Source: Chloroflexota bacterium
Lineage (GTDB): Bacteria > Chloroflexota > UBA11872
Reading direction: 5' to 3'
Length of the DNA stretch: 64,000 nt
Assembly (NCBI GenBank): GCA_022824495.1
Contig: JAJDZU010000024.1
Coordinates: 1-64,000, forward strand
A program made the translations under genes and the position numbers. Below are positions 50,499-58,654 of the stretch, in pieces. The notes under the pieces were generated by a model. The model saw nothing but the letters and a program-made list of their open reading frames with translations. It searched no databases and was not told the origin of the DNA. The first letter of the stretch is position 1. The number at the start of each line of letters is the position of its first letter.

Positions 50499-51611
50499 AT
50501 GTCGTGGATTAGAGATCCGCAACGCGATTCGCGCGAAGACATTCGCGCGGCTCAGCAGGCCCTGGTGTACGCGGGCTATCCGCACGGCGATGCCGTGGCC
50601 GCGGTCACGACCCACCTCCATCGCGTCCGCGCCGCCCTGGCCGCCCCGCGCCATGCCGCCGTTGCCGGATTCCTGACCGGCGCGTCCATGGTATTCGGCG
50701 CGTTTCTGGTGCTCACCCTGGCGCTGGGTGGCCTTGGCCTGGTGATGGGCGCTACCGGAGATTCAGGGACTCCCGGCCAACTCGTTCCCGCCCCACCCGC
50801 CGCGCCCTCAGCCCCGCAAGCCGACCCGGACCCCGGATCGCCGCTTGGGGTCCTGCCGGCGGTGGCGGTGGCCGCGCCGGTCCTGGGCCTGGCCGGCGCG
50901 GGCATGTCGCGCGTCACGCGCAACCGCTGGCGCCGCGCCGGCGTCCTGCAAACCTTCGGCGACCTGCGCCAGCGCCGCCGATATCTCCTGGAAACCGCCG
51001 TCGTCTGGCTGGCCGTGGCCGGGCTCATCGTGCTGATCGTCTGGGCCATGGCCGGCCCTGAATTGGGCGCCACCGTGGCGCAGATGCTGGCCTTCTTTGG
51101 AGTGCCGGTCGGCGCGGCCGCCTTCGCCGCCTGGTTCCCCAAGCTCTATGCCTGGATCCTGCCGCGGGTGAGCCCGGTCGACGCCGCCGCGGCCGCCCGG
51201 CCAATCATCGAACGCGAGGCCGCGCGACAGATCAAGACCGAGCGCGACTTCTACGGCGCCAGCGGCTACGACCGCACCGCCTACGACCGCAACCGCTGGG
51301 CCGACGAGATCCTGGGGACGGAATCCCAGGGCTACTTCGCCGAGGCCCAGCGCCGCGAAGACAGGGCCCGCGACATCGCCCAGCGTTCCGGGTCGTATTC
51401 GTACGGCCTGTCGGTCGGACGCCGGCTCGCGCGCTACGCCCTGATCACGGGCGTGGCCACGCTGGCCATGTGGTTCTTCATCAGCCGGCTCCTCTGGATC
51501 ATGCTCGTAGATGAGCCTGGCCCCGGGGCGGGCGTCCTGGCCCTGTTCCTCGGCGCCGTCATAGGCCTCGGCCTCACCTGGCTCTACGCCCGCTACTTCG
51601 AGGGCCTATGA
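50499..51611 (+). CDS. DPQRDSR-family membrane protein, full-length copy 1
   Basis: First full member of a family repeated across 50.5-56.9 kb; I do not recognise it as a named family. Order of parts (370 aa): signature 'WIRDPQRDSREDIRAAQQAL'; a helical 'VTTHLHRVRAAL'; a membrane segment; a Pro-rich loop; a second membrane segment; 'RNRWRRAGVLQTFGDL'; two more membrane segments; then 'FPKLYAWILPRVSPVDAAAA', 'ARPIIEREAARQIKTERDFY', and a C-terminal module of two membrane helices ending 'LTWLYARYFEGL'. ATG 50499 (GTG 50493 possible). The role is unknown; the soluble parts probably face the cytoplasm. Confidence 0.7.
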   Translation: MSWIRDPQRDSREDIRAAQQALVYAGYPHGDAVAAVTTHLHRVRAALAAPRHAAVAGFLTGASMVFGAFLVLTLALGGLGLVMGATGDSGTPGQLVPAPPAAPSAPQADPDPGSPLGVLPAVAVAAPVLGLAGAGMSRVTRNRWRRAGVLQTFGDLRQRRRYLLETAVVWLAVAGLIVLIVWAMAGPELGATVAQMLAFFGVPVGAAAFAAWFPKLYAWILPRVSPVDAAAAARPIIEREAARQIKTERDFYGASGYDRTAYDRNRWADEILGTESQGYFAEAQRREDRARDIAQRSGSYSYGLSVGRRLARYALITGVATLAMWFFISRLLWIMLVDEPGPGAGVLALFLGAVIGLGLTWLYARYFEGL

Positions 51612-51642
51612 TCGCCCGGTCGGCACCGCCACCCCGGTCACC

Positions 51643-52095
51643 ATGAGTTCCAGGCGCCGAGCGGACCGCGATCGCGTGCATCGCCCGTTTGCCGATCCGC
51701 TGGAAACCTTCACCGAAAATCCAAGCCGGCCGTCTCGAACCCAGCGTCACCGTGCGGAGGCGGAACGCCGGCAGCAGGCGGAACGCGACGTCGATCGCCT
51801 CGCCGCCGGCCACGATGCGCCGCGCGGCCAACGGCTGCTGATCTACGGGCTGCTCACCGCCCTGATCACCATCATCGGCTGGCGCATGCTGCATTGGTTC
51901 GTCCACTTCAGCTCCGTCAAACCCCTCAGCGGCGGAGGAGCCATCGTGGGCCGCAGCGGCCGCGACATCATCGCCTCCGGCTTCGAGATCCCACCGCCGC
52001 CGCCCGCCTGGATCGATCCCGTCGGCCTCGCCCTCGGCCTGGCCCTGGGCCTCCTCGTCACCTGGATATACGCCCGCTACTTCCAAAACCTGTGA
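51643..52095 (+). CDS. C-terminal-module protein of the DPQRDSR family
   Basis: A 150-aa protein. A charged Arg-rich N-terminus ('RTQRHRAEAERRQQAERDVD') precedes two membrane helices, the second ending 'LLVTWIYARYFQNL', which matches the end of full-length family members ('LTWLYARYFEGL'). It thus equals the C-terminal module without the DPQRDSR head. It begins 31 nt after the first full-length gene and is probably co-transcribed. Role unknown. Confidence 0.65.
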   Translation: MSSRRRADRDRVHRPFADPLETFTENPSRPSRTQRHRAEAERRQQAERDVDRLAAGHDAPRGQRLLIYGLLTALITIIGWRMLHWFVHFSSVKPLSGGGAIVGRSGRDIIASGFEIPPPPPAWIDPVGLALGLALGLLVTWIYARYFQNL

Positions 52096-52187
52096 GCGCC
52101 CGGGATCGCCGGCGGCGGCGTAGCCCACATCGCGGATTCTCAAGGCTTTGCCACCGTTCTCGTCTCGCCCGGCGAGAGAGCTAGCTC

Positions 52188-52592
52188 GTGCAGCTCGACT
52201 TCGCCTTCATCTGCGACTACGCCGACAGCACCTCCAAGGTTGTGGCCATAGGCATCGGGTTCGACCGGATTCATGCCCCCAGCCTCCCCACCCGCCATCC
52301 CCGCCTCTGCGTCGTCGCCCGTTTCCGCGCGCACAAGACTGAAATCGGCTGCAAGCAGGCACGGGTCGTCATCATGGACGCCGACGGCTCCGAAACCGCG
52401 GCGGTCCAGGGCGACGTCGAGTTCACCGACCCGATCGACCGCCTCGAAACCACCGCCACCCTGGTCGTCAACTTCGACAACCTCACCTTCGACCACTACG
52501 GCCCCTACTCCGCCCACGTCCTCCTCGACGGCAACGAAATGCACCGCATGCCCTTCGAAGTCTCCGAACCTCCGGCCAGGGACGACCCGTAG
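52188..52592 (+). CDS. DUF6941-like hypothetical protein
   Basis: A 134-aa soluble protein, 'LDFAFICDYADSTSKVVAIG' followed by 'FDRIHAPSLPTRHPRLCVVA' and 'ARVVIMDADGSETAAVQG', which resembles a small conserved family I associate with DUF6941, seen in many actinobacteria and Chloroflexota. It is beta-strand rich and of unknown function. It starts with GTG and lies between array members, possibly only by chance. Confidence 0.6.
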   Translation: MQLDFAFICDYADSTSKVVAIGIGFDRIHAPSLPTRHPRLCVVARFRAHKTEIGCKQARVVIMDADGSETAAVQGDVEFTDPIDRLETTATLVVNFDNLTFDHYGPYSAHVLLDGNEMHRMPFEVSEPPARDDP

Positions 52593-52608
52593 CGGGGGAG
52601 TTGAGTTC

Positions 52609-53727
52609 ATGCCCTGGCTCTCCGACCCCCAACGCGACTCCCGCGACGACTTCCACACCGCGCCCGACCGGCGCAGGTCGCTTGCGCTTGTGCGAACAGT
52701 CGTGGTCGTCCTGGGCCTTGGCTTGTTTGCGGCTTCCGGGGTCCCGGCGTGCGCCCCCCAGGCATCCACGCCCACCCCGACACCCGTCGCCGCCACGACC
52801 CTGACACTCGCCGCCACCGCGACACCCACCGCCACTGCGACACCCACCGCTACTGCGACCGCGACCCCCACGCCCACCGCCAGCCCCACGCCAACTCCGC
52901 ACGTACGGCCCGACGACCGAGCCGTCCTGGTTGCCCTGTACGAGGCAACCGGCGGCCCGACATGGGTGAACAACACGGGCTGGCTCGGTGACACGTCAAT
53001 CGGCGCTTGGTACGGCGTAATAGTTGACCGTCGCAACCGCGTGATTGAGCTCGACCTGAGCCACAACGGGCTCGAAGGTCCGATACCTGCCGAACTGGGC
53101 CGTCTCGACAGGCTGGAGTGGCTCGACCTCAGCGACAATCGACTCGAGGGGGCCATCCCGGTCGAACTGACCCACATCGCGAGCCTGGAATGGCTCGATC
53201 TCAGCGTCAACCGCCTGCAAGGGCCGATTCCCCCGGAGTTCGCTCGCCTGACCAGGCTCCGCTCGCTGTACCTCGACGAAAACCGGTTGACCGGCGGGGT
53301 CCCGCCTGGACTCGGCGACCTCTACAGGCTGGAGACATTGGTGTTGAGCGAAAACTCCCTTACCGGAGACATCCCCGTGGAGCTCACCAGCCTCGGCAGG
53401 CTTGAGTTTCTGTCGCTGTGGAGCAACCGCTTGACCGGTCCAATCCCGCCCGAGCTCGGTCAACTCACCTACCTTGAGTACCTGGACCTTGGCGGAAACT
53501 CGCTAGAAGGTCCCATACCCTCCACGTTAGGCCACCTGAGCAACCTCGAACTGCTGGAACTGGCTGTCGGGCGAGATTCCAGCGGAACTGGCCGATCTCG
53601 CGTACCTGTCGGATCTGTATGTCCTAGGGAATCGGCTGAGTGGCTGCATACCCCGGGATCTCCAACAGATCGAAAGCAACGACTTTGCCGAGGTTGGTCT
53701 GCCGGTCTGCGAGTCCTGAAGGTGTAG
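52609..53727 (+). pseudogene. leucine-rich-repeat lipoprotein with chimeric N-terminus and C-terminal frameshift
   Basis: The frame from ATG 52609 opens with 'MPWLSDPQRDSRDDFHTA', the DPQRDSR-family head, then changes to a lipoprotein signal ('VLGLGLFAASGVPAC'), a Thr/Pro/Ala linker, and seven 24-residue LRRs of the 'LDLS.N.L.GPIP.EL' type. In repeat eight, at 53561-53570, 11 bases are missing compared with the repeat rule. The shifted frame continues as 'SGEIPAELADLAYLSDLYVL' to a TGA at 53719, whereas the present frame ends at 53727 with unrelated residues. GTG 52690 would give a plain lipoprotein start. Sequencing error cannot be excluded. Confidence 0.75.
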
Positions 53728-53810
53728 GGGACTCCACGCTCGCTGGCCACCATCAGCCGCGCGTTCTGATTGACACGACCCTACGTCGGGAGGTGCCCCA
53801 CGGTCCCGGC

Positions 53811-53894
53811 GTCGTAAAGTAGCCGCGCCACAACGGGCCGTCAGTCCTCCGGGAACAGTTGGGCACGGCGGCCCGCCCGGCGGGGATTGCCTTC
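53811..53894 (+). repeat. conserved leader of the array, copy A
   Basis: From GTCGTAAAGTAGCC to the ATG at 53895 this 84-bp non-coding stretch matches 56275-56358 in sequence and spacing, sharing GCCACAACG, GGCGGCCCG and CCGGCGGGGATTG. A shorter trace (CGTCGTAAAGTA at about 54831) precedes the next gene. Confidence 0.75.
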
Positions 53895-54773
53895 ATGCCT
53901 TGGCTCTCCAACCCCCACCGCGACTCGCGCGAGGACATCCGCGCCACCCAGCAGGCCCTGGTCTACGCGGGCCATCCACGCCGCGAGGCCGTGGCTGAAC
54001 TCGACCTCCATCTGCACCGTGTCCGGGTCGCATTGGCCTCGCCGCGCGACACCGTCCTGGCCGGCTTCCTGGCCGGTGCCGCCATCGCCGTGGCGCTGGC
54101 CCTGGTGGTGGTCGTGACGACGTTAGTGATCGTGGTGGCGATCGGCCCTGGAGTCCCGGTCCAGACGTCTGGCGGCGTCGTCGTTGTGCGCGGAGCGGAA
54201 AGTCCTGGGGCAGCGGACAGGCCGGCCACCGACCCCGGCGATGCTAACCGCGGGCCATCGCTCGACATGCTTGTCTCGGCGGCGGCAATCGAGGTGCTAC
54301 TAGGCTTGGCCGGCGCCGGTTTGGCCTTGGTCTCGCGCAACCGCTGGCGTCGCGCCGGCGCGCTTGAAACCTTCACGGACCTCGACACGCAGCGGAGCTA
54401 CCTGCTCCAGGCCCTGGCGGTCTGGGTCCCGGTCGGTGCGCTCATGCTGCTGGCTGTTGCCGTGCAAGGCGGCGAGCAGGTGGTCGGGGGCGCCGTCATC
54501 GCGCTGGCCTTTGTCGGAGTTCCACTGCTGGCCGTCCTGTTCGACTACGTGTTTCCCAGCCTCTACAAGTGGTTCCTGCCCCGCGTCAGTCGGCTGGACG
54601 CCGCCGCCTTCGCGCGGCCCATCATCGAGCTTGAGTCAGCACGGCGGATCAAGGCCGAGCGCGAGACGTTCCGGCGCGGCGCCTACCACCGTGCCCCCGA
54701 CGACCGAGGCGCCTGGGCAGACGAAGTCCTGGCCCGACTCGACAAGTCCCGCACCACCCGACGCCGACACTAG
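53895..54773 (+). CDS. DPQRDSR-family membrane protein, copy 2
   Basis: A 292-aa paralogue of the gene at 50499. Conserved blocks: 'PWLSNPHRDSREDIRATQQAL', 'LDLHLHRVRVALASPRDTVL' (part 'LHLHRVRVAL'), 'SRNRWRRAGALETFTDLDTQ', 'FPSLYKWFLPRVSRLDAAAF' and 'ARPIIELESARRIKAERETF'. It has four membrane segments but lacks the C-terminal two-helix module ('YARYF') of copy 1, ending with a basic tail. ATG 53895 is set by alignment with the other copies and the conserved leader. Confidence 0.72.
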   Translation: MPWLSNPHRDSREDIRATQQALVYAGHPRREAVAELDLHLHRVRVALASPRDTVLAGFLAGAAIAVALALVVVVTTLVIVVAIGPGVPVQTSGGVVVVRGAESPGAADRPATDPGDANRGPSLDMLVSAAAIEVLLGLAGAGLALVSRNRWRRAGALETFTDLDTQRSYLLQALAVWVPVGALMLLAVAVQGGEQVVGGAVIALAFVGVPLLAVLFDYVFPSLYKWFLPRVSRLDAAAFARPIIELESARRIKAERETFRRGAYHRAPDDRGAWADEVLARLDKSRTTRRRH

Positions 54774-54908
54774 GCCGAGCGCCTCGCTCCGGCAGCCGGA
54801 TCCTCCCGGTGGAGCACCCCGCAGCCTCAGCGTCGTAAAGTAATCAGGGCACGACTGTTCCCAGCGCACCAGGACCGCGGCGCCCGCGGCCCGATCGGCG
54901 GCGAAGAG

Positions 54909-56228
54909 ATGCATCGGCTCTTTGACGCGCAGCGCATCTTCCGCGACGCAGCACTGCCCGACCAAGCGCGACGCCCGACGCTCATCCGCTGGCTGCGGGG
55001 CCCACACGTCGACTCGCCCCACGACATCCAAGCGGCCCGGGAAGCCTTGGTCAGCGTGGGCTATAGCCCCTCGGAAGCAGACCGGGCGCTAACGCGCTAC
55101 GTACGTCGCATTCGCGGCGCTCTAGCCAATCCGGCCGACACCGCCCTGGCGGGGCTGCTAAGTGCTGCGGCAATGGCCATGGCTGTACTGGCCTTACTGA
55201 TCCTGGCGCTGGAAGTGCCCGTGCGCCGTTGGGAGCTTGGGGGGTACTTCGGCTCCTTATACGCCTATGCCAGCGCGCCGCTTGTACCCAACATCATGCC
55301 CGAGGCGCTGCTTGTCCTGGTGGCGCTGTGCGTGGTCGGTGCCAGCACGGCGCTCGTCCTCCGTCATCGCTGGCGGCGTGCGGATCTTCTGAACACCTTC
55401 GATCGCCCGTCCCCATCGCGCATCGCCGTACCTGCCTGGCTAGGCGCAGCCGGACTCCTGCTCCTGGAGGCTGGCCTGACCGTGTTCGTTGGCTGGTGGC
55501 TAATCGTCGTCGACCTTGTGGGCGAGTCGACGCAGTTGCTAACGCTCCAAGCGGTTGTTCGGCGTCCGCTGATTGGCACGCTTGCACAAGCCTTGATCTT
55601 CTTGGGTATTCCGCTAGGCGCCCTGGCATTCGCGACTTGGTTCCCGGGCCTCCACGCCTGGATCCTGCCGCGGGTGACTCAGGTGAACGCCGCCGCCCAC
55701 GCGCGGCCCATCGTCGAGCGTGAAGCCGCTCGCCAAGCCGCCGCGGCCCGCGAACTCTACTCGCGCAGCGCCTACCGCTGGGCCAACCATGTGACCCGCA
55801 CATCACGCCCCCGATCTGGCAGAGCGTCGCACGCCCCCGAATTATCCAGACCCCGCACCGCCCATAGGTCCAGGGCTCGTCGGAGCGCGGCCCGTCGCTG
55901 GCGGTCGCTGGGATGGAGTTCCCGGCTGCTGCGCCTGAGCCGCTACGGCCTGCTCACGAGCGTCATTACACTTGCGGTCTGGCGTCTCCCGCACATCTTG
56001 TCCTGGATCTACAGACCTGAGTCTGTCGGAAGATACGGCCACGTCATCGGTCACCCTATTCCCGGATACGGAGCCTTTGTTACCCGCACCAAGGCTGAAG
56101 TAGCCGATGCTGGGCTTCTAGCTAGTTCCGAATTTGCCGCTTGGGTAGACCCGCTTGCTCTGCTGGGTGGGCTGGCGCTGGGTGCGGGCGTCACTTGGGC
56201 CTACGCCCGGTATGTTGGGAATCCTTGA
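54909..56228 (+). CDS. DPQRDSR-family membrane protein, divergent copy 3
   Basis: A 439-aa member with an N-terminal extension of about 25 residues before 'LIRWLRGPHVDSPHDIQAAREAL', a degenerate signature. Later blocks are kept: 'RHRWRRADLLNTFDR', 'FPGLHAWILPRVTQVNAAAH' and 'ARPIVEREAARQAAAARELY', followed by a C-terminal module ending 'GVTWAYARYVGNP'. About six membrane segments are predicted. It is the most diverged full-length copy. No clear ribosome site; ATG 54909 follows GAAGAG. Confidence 0.68.
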   Translation: MHRLFDAQRIFRDAALPDQARRPTLIRWLRGPHVDSPHDIQAAREALVSVGYSPSEADRALTRYVRRIRGALANPADTALAGLLSAAAMAMAVLALLILALEVPVRRWELGGYFGSLYAYASAPLVPNIMPEALLVLVALCVVGASTALVLRHRWRRADLLNTFDRPSPSRIAVPAWLGAAGLLLLEAGLTVFVGWWLIVVDLVGESTQLLTLQAVVRRPLIGTLAQALIFLGIPLGALAFATWFPGLHAWILPRVTQVNAAAHARPIVEREAARQAAAARELYSRSAYRWANHVTRTSRPRSGRASHAPELSRPRTAHRSRARRSAARRWRSLGWSSRLLRLSRYGLLTSVITLAVWRLPHILSWIYRPESVGRYGHVIGHPIPGYGAFVTRTKAEVADAGLLASSEFAAWVDPLALLGGLALGAGVTWAYARYVGNP

Positions 56229-56274
56229 GCGCCAGTATCCGGCTTGGCTTCCCGCACGCCGACAGCGTCTGGTA

Positions 56275-56358
56275 GTCGTACAGTAGCCACGCCACAACGA
56301 GTCGCCGATGCTCCGCGAACGGAGGCCCGCGGCGGCCCGACCGGCGGGGATTGGCTTC
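56275..56358 (+). repeat. conserved leader of the array, copy B
   Basis: Counterpart of 53811-53894, starting GTCGTACAGTAGCC and ending 84 bp later at the ATG 56359. The equal spacing and shared blocks show that the duplications carried upstream DNA with the genes. Confidence 0.75.
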
Positions 56359-56625
56359 ATGCCCTGGTTCTCCGACCCCCAACGCGACTCCCGCGACGAC
56401 ATCCACGCCGCTCAGCAGGCGCTGGTATTCGCCGGCTGCCCGCATTCCCTGGCCGTGGCCGCCTACGAGACCTACTCGCGCTGGAATTTGGCCGGACCGG
56501 GCCACGCCCCGGACCTGGCGCCCCGGTCCGCAGGCCTCGGATCCGACCTCGCCGGGCTAGGCGTGGGCCTGATCCTCGGCGTCGGCCTAACCTGGATACA
56601 CGCCCCCTATCTGGAAGTCCCCTGA
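56359..56625 (+). CDS. DPQRDSR-family protein, internally deleted copy
   Basis: An 88-aa mini-member: the head 'PWFSDPQRDSRDDIHAAQQAL' runs for about 40 residues, then joins, after a short Pro/Arg stretch, to a C-terminal module end 'LGVGLTWIHAPYLEVP'. All middle membrane segments are gone, leaving one hydrophobic segment. It looks like an internal deletion of a full-length gene. Its conserved leader suggests it is still expressed. The stop overlaps the next ATG (TGATG). Confidence 0.6.
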   Translation: MPWFSDPQRDSRDDIHAAQQALVFAGCPHSLAVAAYETYSRWNLAGPGHAPDLAPRSAGLGSDLAGLGVGLILGVGLTWIHAPYLEVP

Positions 56626-56858
56626 TGCAGCGGCTTTCGGATTGCGCGCTTCTCACGGGCGGGACGACGCTCGCCGTCTGGTTCCTGACTCGCTGGGTCG
56701 TTGCCTTGGCCATCCACACGGCTGGCCGGCGGACGGCTCCCATGAACTTCGAACCGCTTGCGAATGGGCTCGGAGTGAATCTGGCAGGCTTGGCCCTTCG
56801 CGTCGTGGTGGGGCTCGGAATCGCCTGGTTCTACACCAACTACGTGGAGGGTCTGTGA
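56625..56858 (+). CDS. C-terminal-module protein of the DPQRDSR family, copy 2
   Basis: A 77-aa protein of two hydrophobic helices, 'GGTTLAVWFLTRWVVALAIH' and 'VVVGLGIAWFYTNYVEGL', matching the C-terminal module of full-length copies. The ATG overlaps the previous stop. With the deletion copy it may be one gene split into head and tail, since head plus tail equals a short full-length member. The TGA overlaps the GTG of a solute-binding-protein fragment. Confidence 0.58.
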   Translation: MQRLSDCALLTGGTTLAVWFLTRWVVALAIHTAGRRTAPMNFEPLANGLGVNLAGLALRVVVGLGIAWFYTNYVEGL

Positions 56859-56935
56859 GCCCCCCACCGCCTCGCCTCAACCGCCGCCGGGCCCTCGCCC
56901 TCGAAGGTGCCGCCGCTCTTGCTCCCGCTCCTGGG
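56855..56935 (+). pseudogene. 5' fragment of the solute-binding-protein gene
   Basis: Starting at GTG 56855 (overlapping the preceding TGA) the sequence reads 'MSPPPPRLNRRRALALEGAA', close to the start of the gene at 57133 ('MNTPRPRLNRRRALAAGAAS'). Similarity ends after about 27 codons; the frame then runs through the dispersed repeats to a TGA overlapping the GTG at 57133. It is a duplicated, non-functional start. Confidence 0.7.
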
Positions 56936-56984
56936 AGACTGTTGCAAAATGCTCTCGTGCCCTCGAACGCGGGGCGGCTCTTGC

Positions 56985-57122
56985 CCCCTCTCCCCGTGGG
57001 AGAGGGTTGGGGAGAGGGTCTTCCGGGCTACCAATCATGGGTTACGCAAAGGTCTCTCCAGGGCGAGAGGGTTGGGCTGAGGGATCTTCCCGGCAACCAA
57101 CTCGGGCTACGCAAGGATCCCT
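56985..57122 (+). repeat. dispersed GC-rich repeat, copies 2 and 3 in tandem
   Basis: Two about 70-bp units (56985-57058 and 57059-57122) share GAGAGGGTTGGG, TCTTCC-GGC, ACCAA and TACGCAA in the same order as 43051-43120. They lie between the fragment start at 56855 and the intact gene start at 57133. Confidence 0.7.
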
Positions 57123-57132
57123 CGGAGCGCCT

Positions 57133-58587
57133 GTGAACACCCCTCGTCCTCGTCTCAACCGCCGCCGCGCCCTCGCCGCCGGCGCGGCCTCCCTGGGCGC
57201 GCTCGCCCTGGCCGCCTGCGGGGAGTCGCCGGCCGAAGAGGCCGCCGGGGCTTTGCCGCATGGCCTCCAGGCCGAGTTGCAACGCAACCTGGAACGCGCC
57301 CGCTCCGAGGCCCGCAACGTCACCGCCGCCGCGCCCCGGTCCGCCGTCAAACTGCCCACCCCCGGCGCCAAGCATCCCGTCACGGTCGCCATGTATCCCA
57401 CCAACCGCATCGGCGGCAGCCTGTTCGGCCAGTTCGTCAATGGTCTGGCCGCGGCCCGCGAGCGCGGCGAGGACCGTTACACCTACGAGGAGGCGTCGCT
57501 GGACTACGGGCGCAACGCCTCCACCTTCAGCATCAGTACCTCACTGGACGCCCTGCAGAACCAAAAGCCGGATCTGGTCATCTTCTTTAGGGCCGACCAG
57601 GCCGACCTGCTGGCCAACGACCGGCTGGCGCCGCTGGACGACCTTCTCGTTTCGGACCCCGACTTCAACGCCGCCGACTTCTGGCCGGGACTGCTGGAGA
57701 CCGGCAAACACGAAGGCGTGCAGTTCGGGATGCCGGTGGCGGTCTCGCCCCATGTGCTGTTGTTCAGTCGCCAGTGGGCGCTCGAGCAACAGGTCGAACC
57801 GCCCGCCCCCGATCCGCAGACCTTCGACGCTGAAGTCTTCCTCGACACCGTGCGCGCCCTCCACGTGGAGCCGCCGCCTTCGGGCGGCTTGGGCGGCATG
57901 GGCTACATCTCGCGCTTCACGCCGGAGCCCGATGGCCAGGGCGACTACTCGGCCTCGCCGTCGCCATACGAGTTGTTGCAGTCGGCCGTCGGCGACCTTC
58001 GGGGACCCGACAACGACTTCGCGCCCCTCACCTCGCCGCCCGCCGTCCAGGTCGCCGAGTTCCTGCGCGCCTGGGTGCACGACCACCGCCTGGCCATCAC
58101 CGATGGCCGCTCCACCCGCTCATTTCAGCGCACCGGCCAGTTCGGCTTCGCCGGCACCATCCTGGCCTTTATCCCGCCAAGCCGGCTTATCGGCAGCAAC
58201 ATTGATATCTATCCGCTGCCCAACATGGGCACCGGCCGCAGCCCCGTCTTCGTCCACGCCATGCTCGGCGTGCTGGCCGATTCGCCGAACCCCGACCTCG
58301 CCTACGACGCCATGCGCCATCTCACCGCCGGCCTCCGCGCCAGTTCAATCCTCCCGGCCACCCGCATCTCCGCCGAGGGCGTCGCCGCCCGCGCCACCGA
58401 ACTGCCCCCCGAAGGCGCCAACCTCGTCGAGCTACTCATGAGGAACGCCACCTACTCCACCCTCAGCCGCCGCCAGGCCGGCCTCATCACCAACGGCATC
58501 GTCGGCAACATCATCTTCGGCGACCAACACCCCGAAGATGCCCTCCAAGCCATCGTCGATCAGCTACGCGCCGAGGACGCTGAGTAG
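57133..58587 (+). CDS. exported lipoprotein, ABC-type extracellular solute-binding protein-like
   Basis: A 484-aa lipoprotein. 'RLNRRRALAAGAASLGALAL' followed by 'AACGE' combines a twin-arginine-like motif with a lipobox. The body has the periplasmic-binding-protein pattern: 'LDALQNQKPDLVIFFRADQA', 'GMPVAVSPHVLLFSRQWALE' and 'DLAYDAMRHLTAGLRAS'. It resembles bacterial type 1 (sugar/oligosaccharide) binding proteins, but no ABC permease or ATPase is adjacent, so the transport link is only by fold. GTG 57133 follows GGAG; the longer frame runs through the DNA repeats. A hairpin at 58587-58612 follows. Confidence 0.75.
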   Translation: MNTPRPRLNRRRALAAGAASLGALALAACGESPAEEAAGALPHGLQAELQRNLERARSEARNVTAAAPRSAVKLPTPGAKHPVTVAMYPTNRIGGSLFGQFVNGLAAARERGEDRYTYEEASLDYGRNASTFSISTSLDALQNQKPDLVIFFRADQADLLANDRLAPLDDLLVSDPDFNAADFWPGLLETGKHEGVQFGMPVAVSPHVLLFSRQWALEQQVEPPAPDPQTFDAEVFLDTVRALHVEPPPSGGLGGMGYISRFTPEPDGQGDYSASPSPYELLQSAVGDLRGPDNDFAPLTSPPAVQVAEFLRAWVHDHRLAITDGRSTRSFQRTGQFGFAGTILAFIPPSRLIGSNIDIYPLPNMGTGRSPVFVHAMLGVLADSPNPDLAYDAMRHLTAGLRASSILPATRISAEGVAARATELPPEGANLVELLMRNATYSTLSRRQAGLITNGIVGNIIFGDQHPEDALQAIVDQLRAEDAE

Positions 58588-58654
58588 CGTCTCGTTATGA
58601 TTTGAGAGACGCGACGGGACCGGGCCGGCGCGGCCTACACGCAAGGAGGGGCCG

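Noticed and set aside
53770-53800. TTGACA box upstream of 53895 as promoter of the array
   Set aside because: No -10 element at the right spacing, and the box is not part of the leader conserved between copies.
58587-58612. 7-bp stem after the solute-binding-protein gene as terminator
   Set aside because: The loop is 12 nt and no T-tract follows, so a terminator is not supported.
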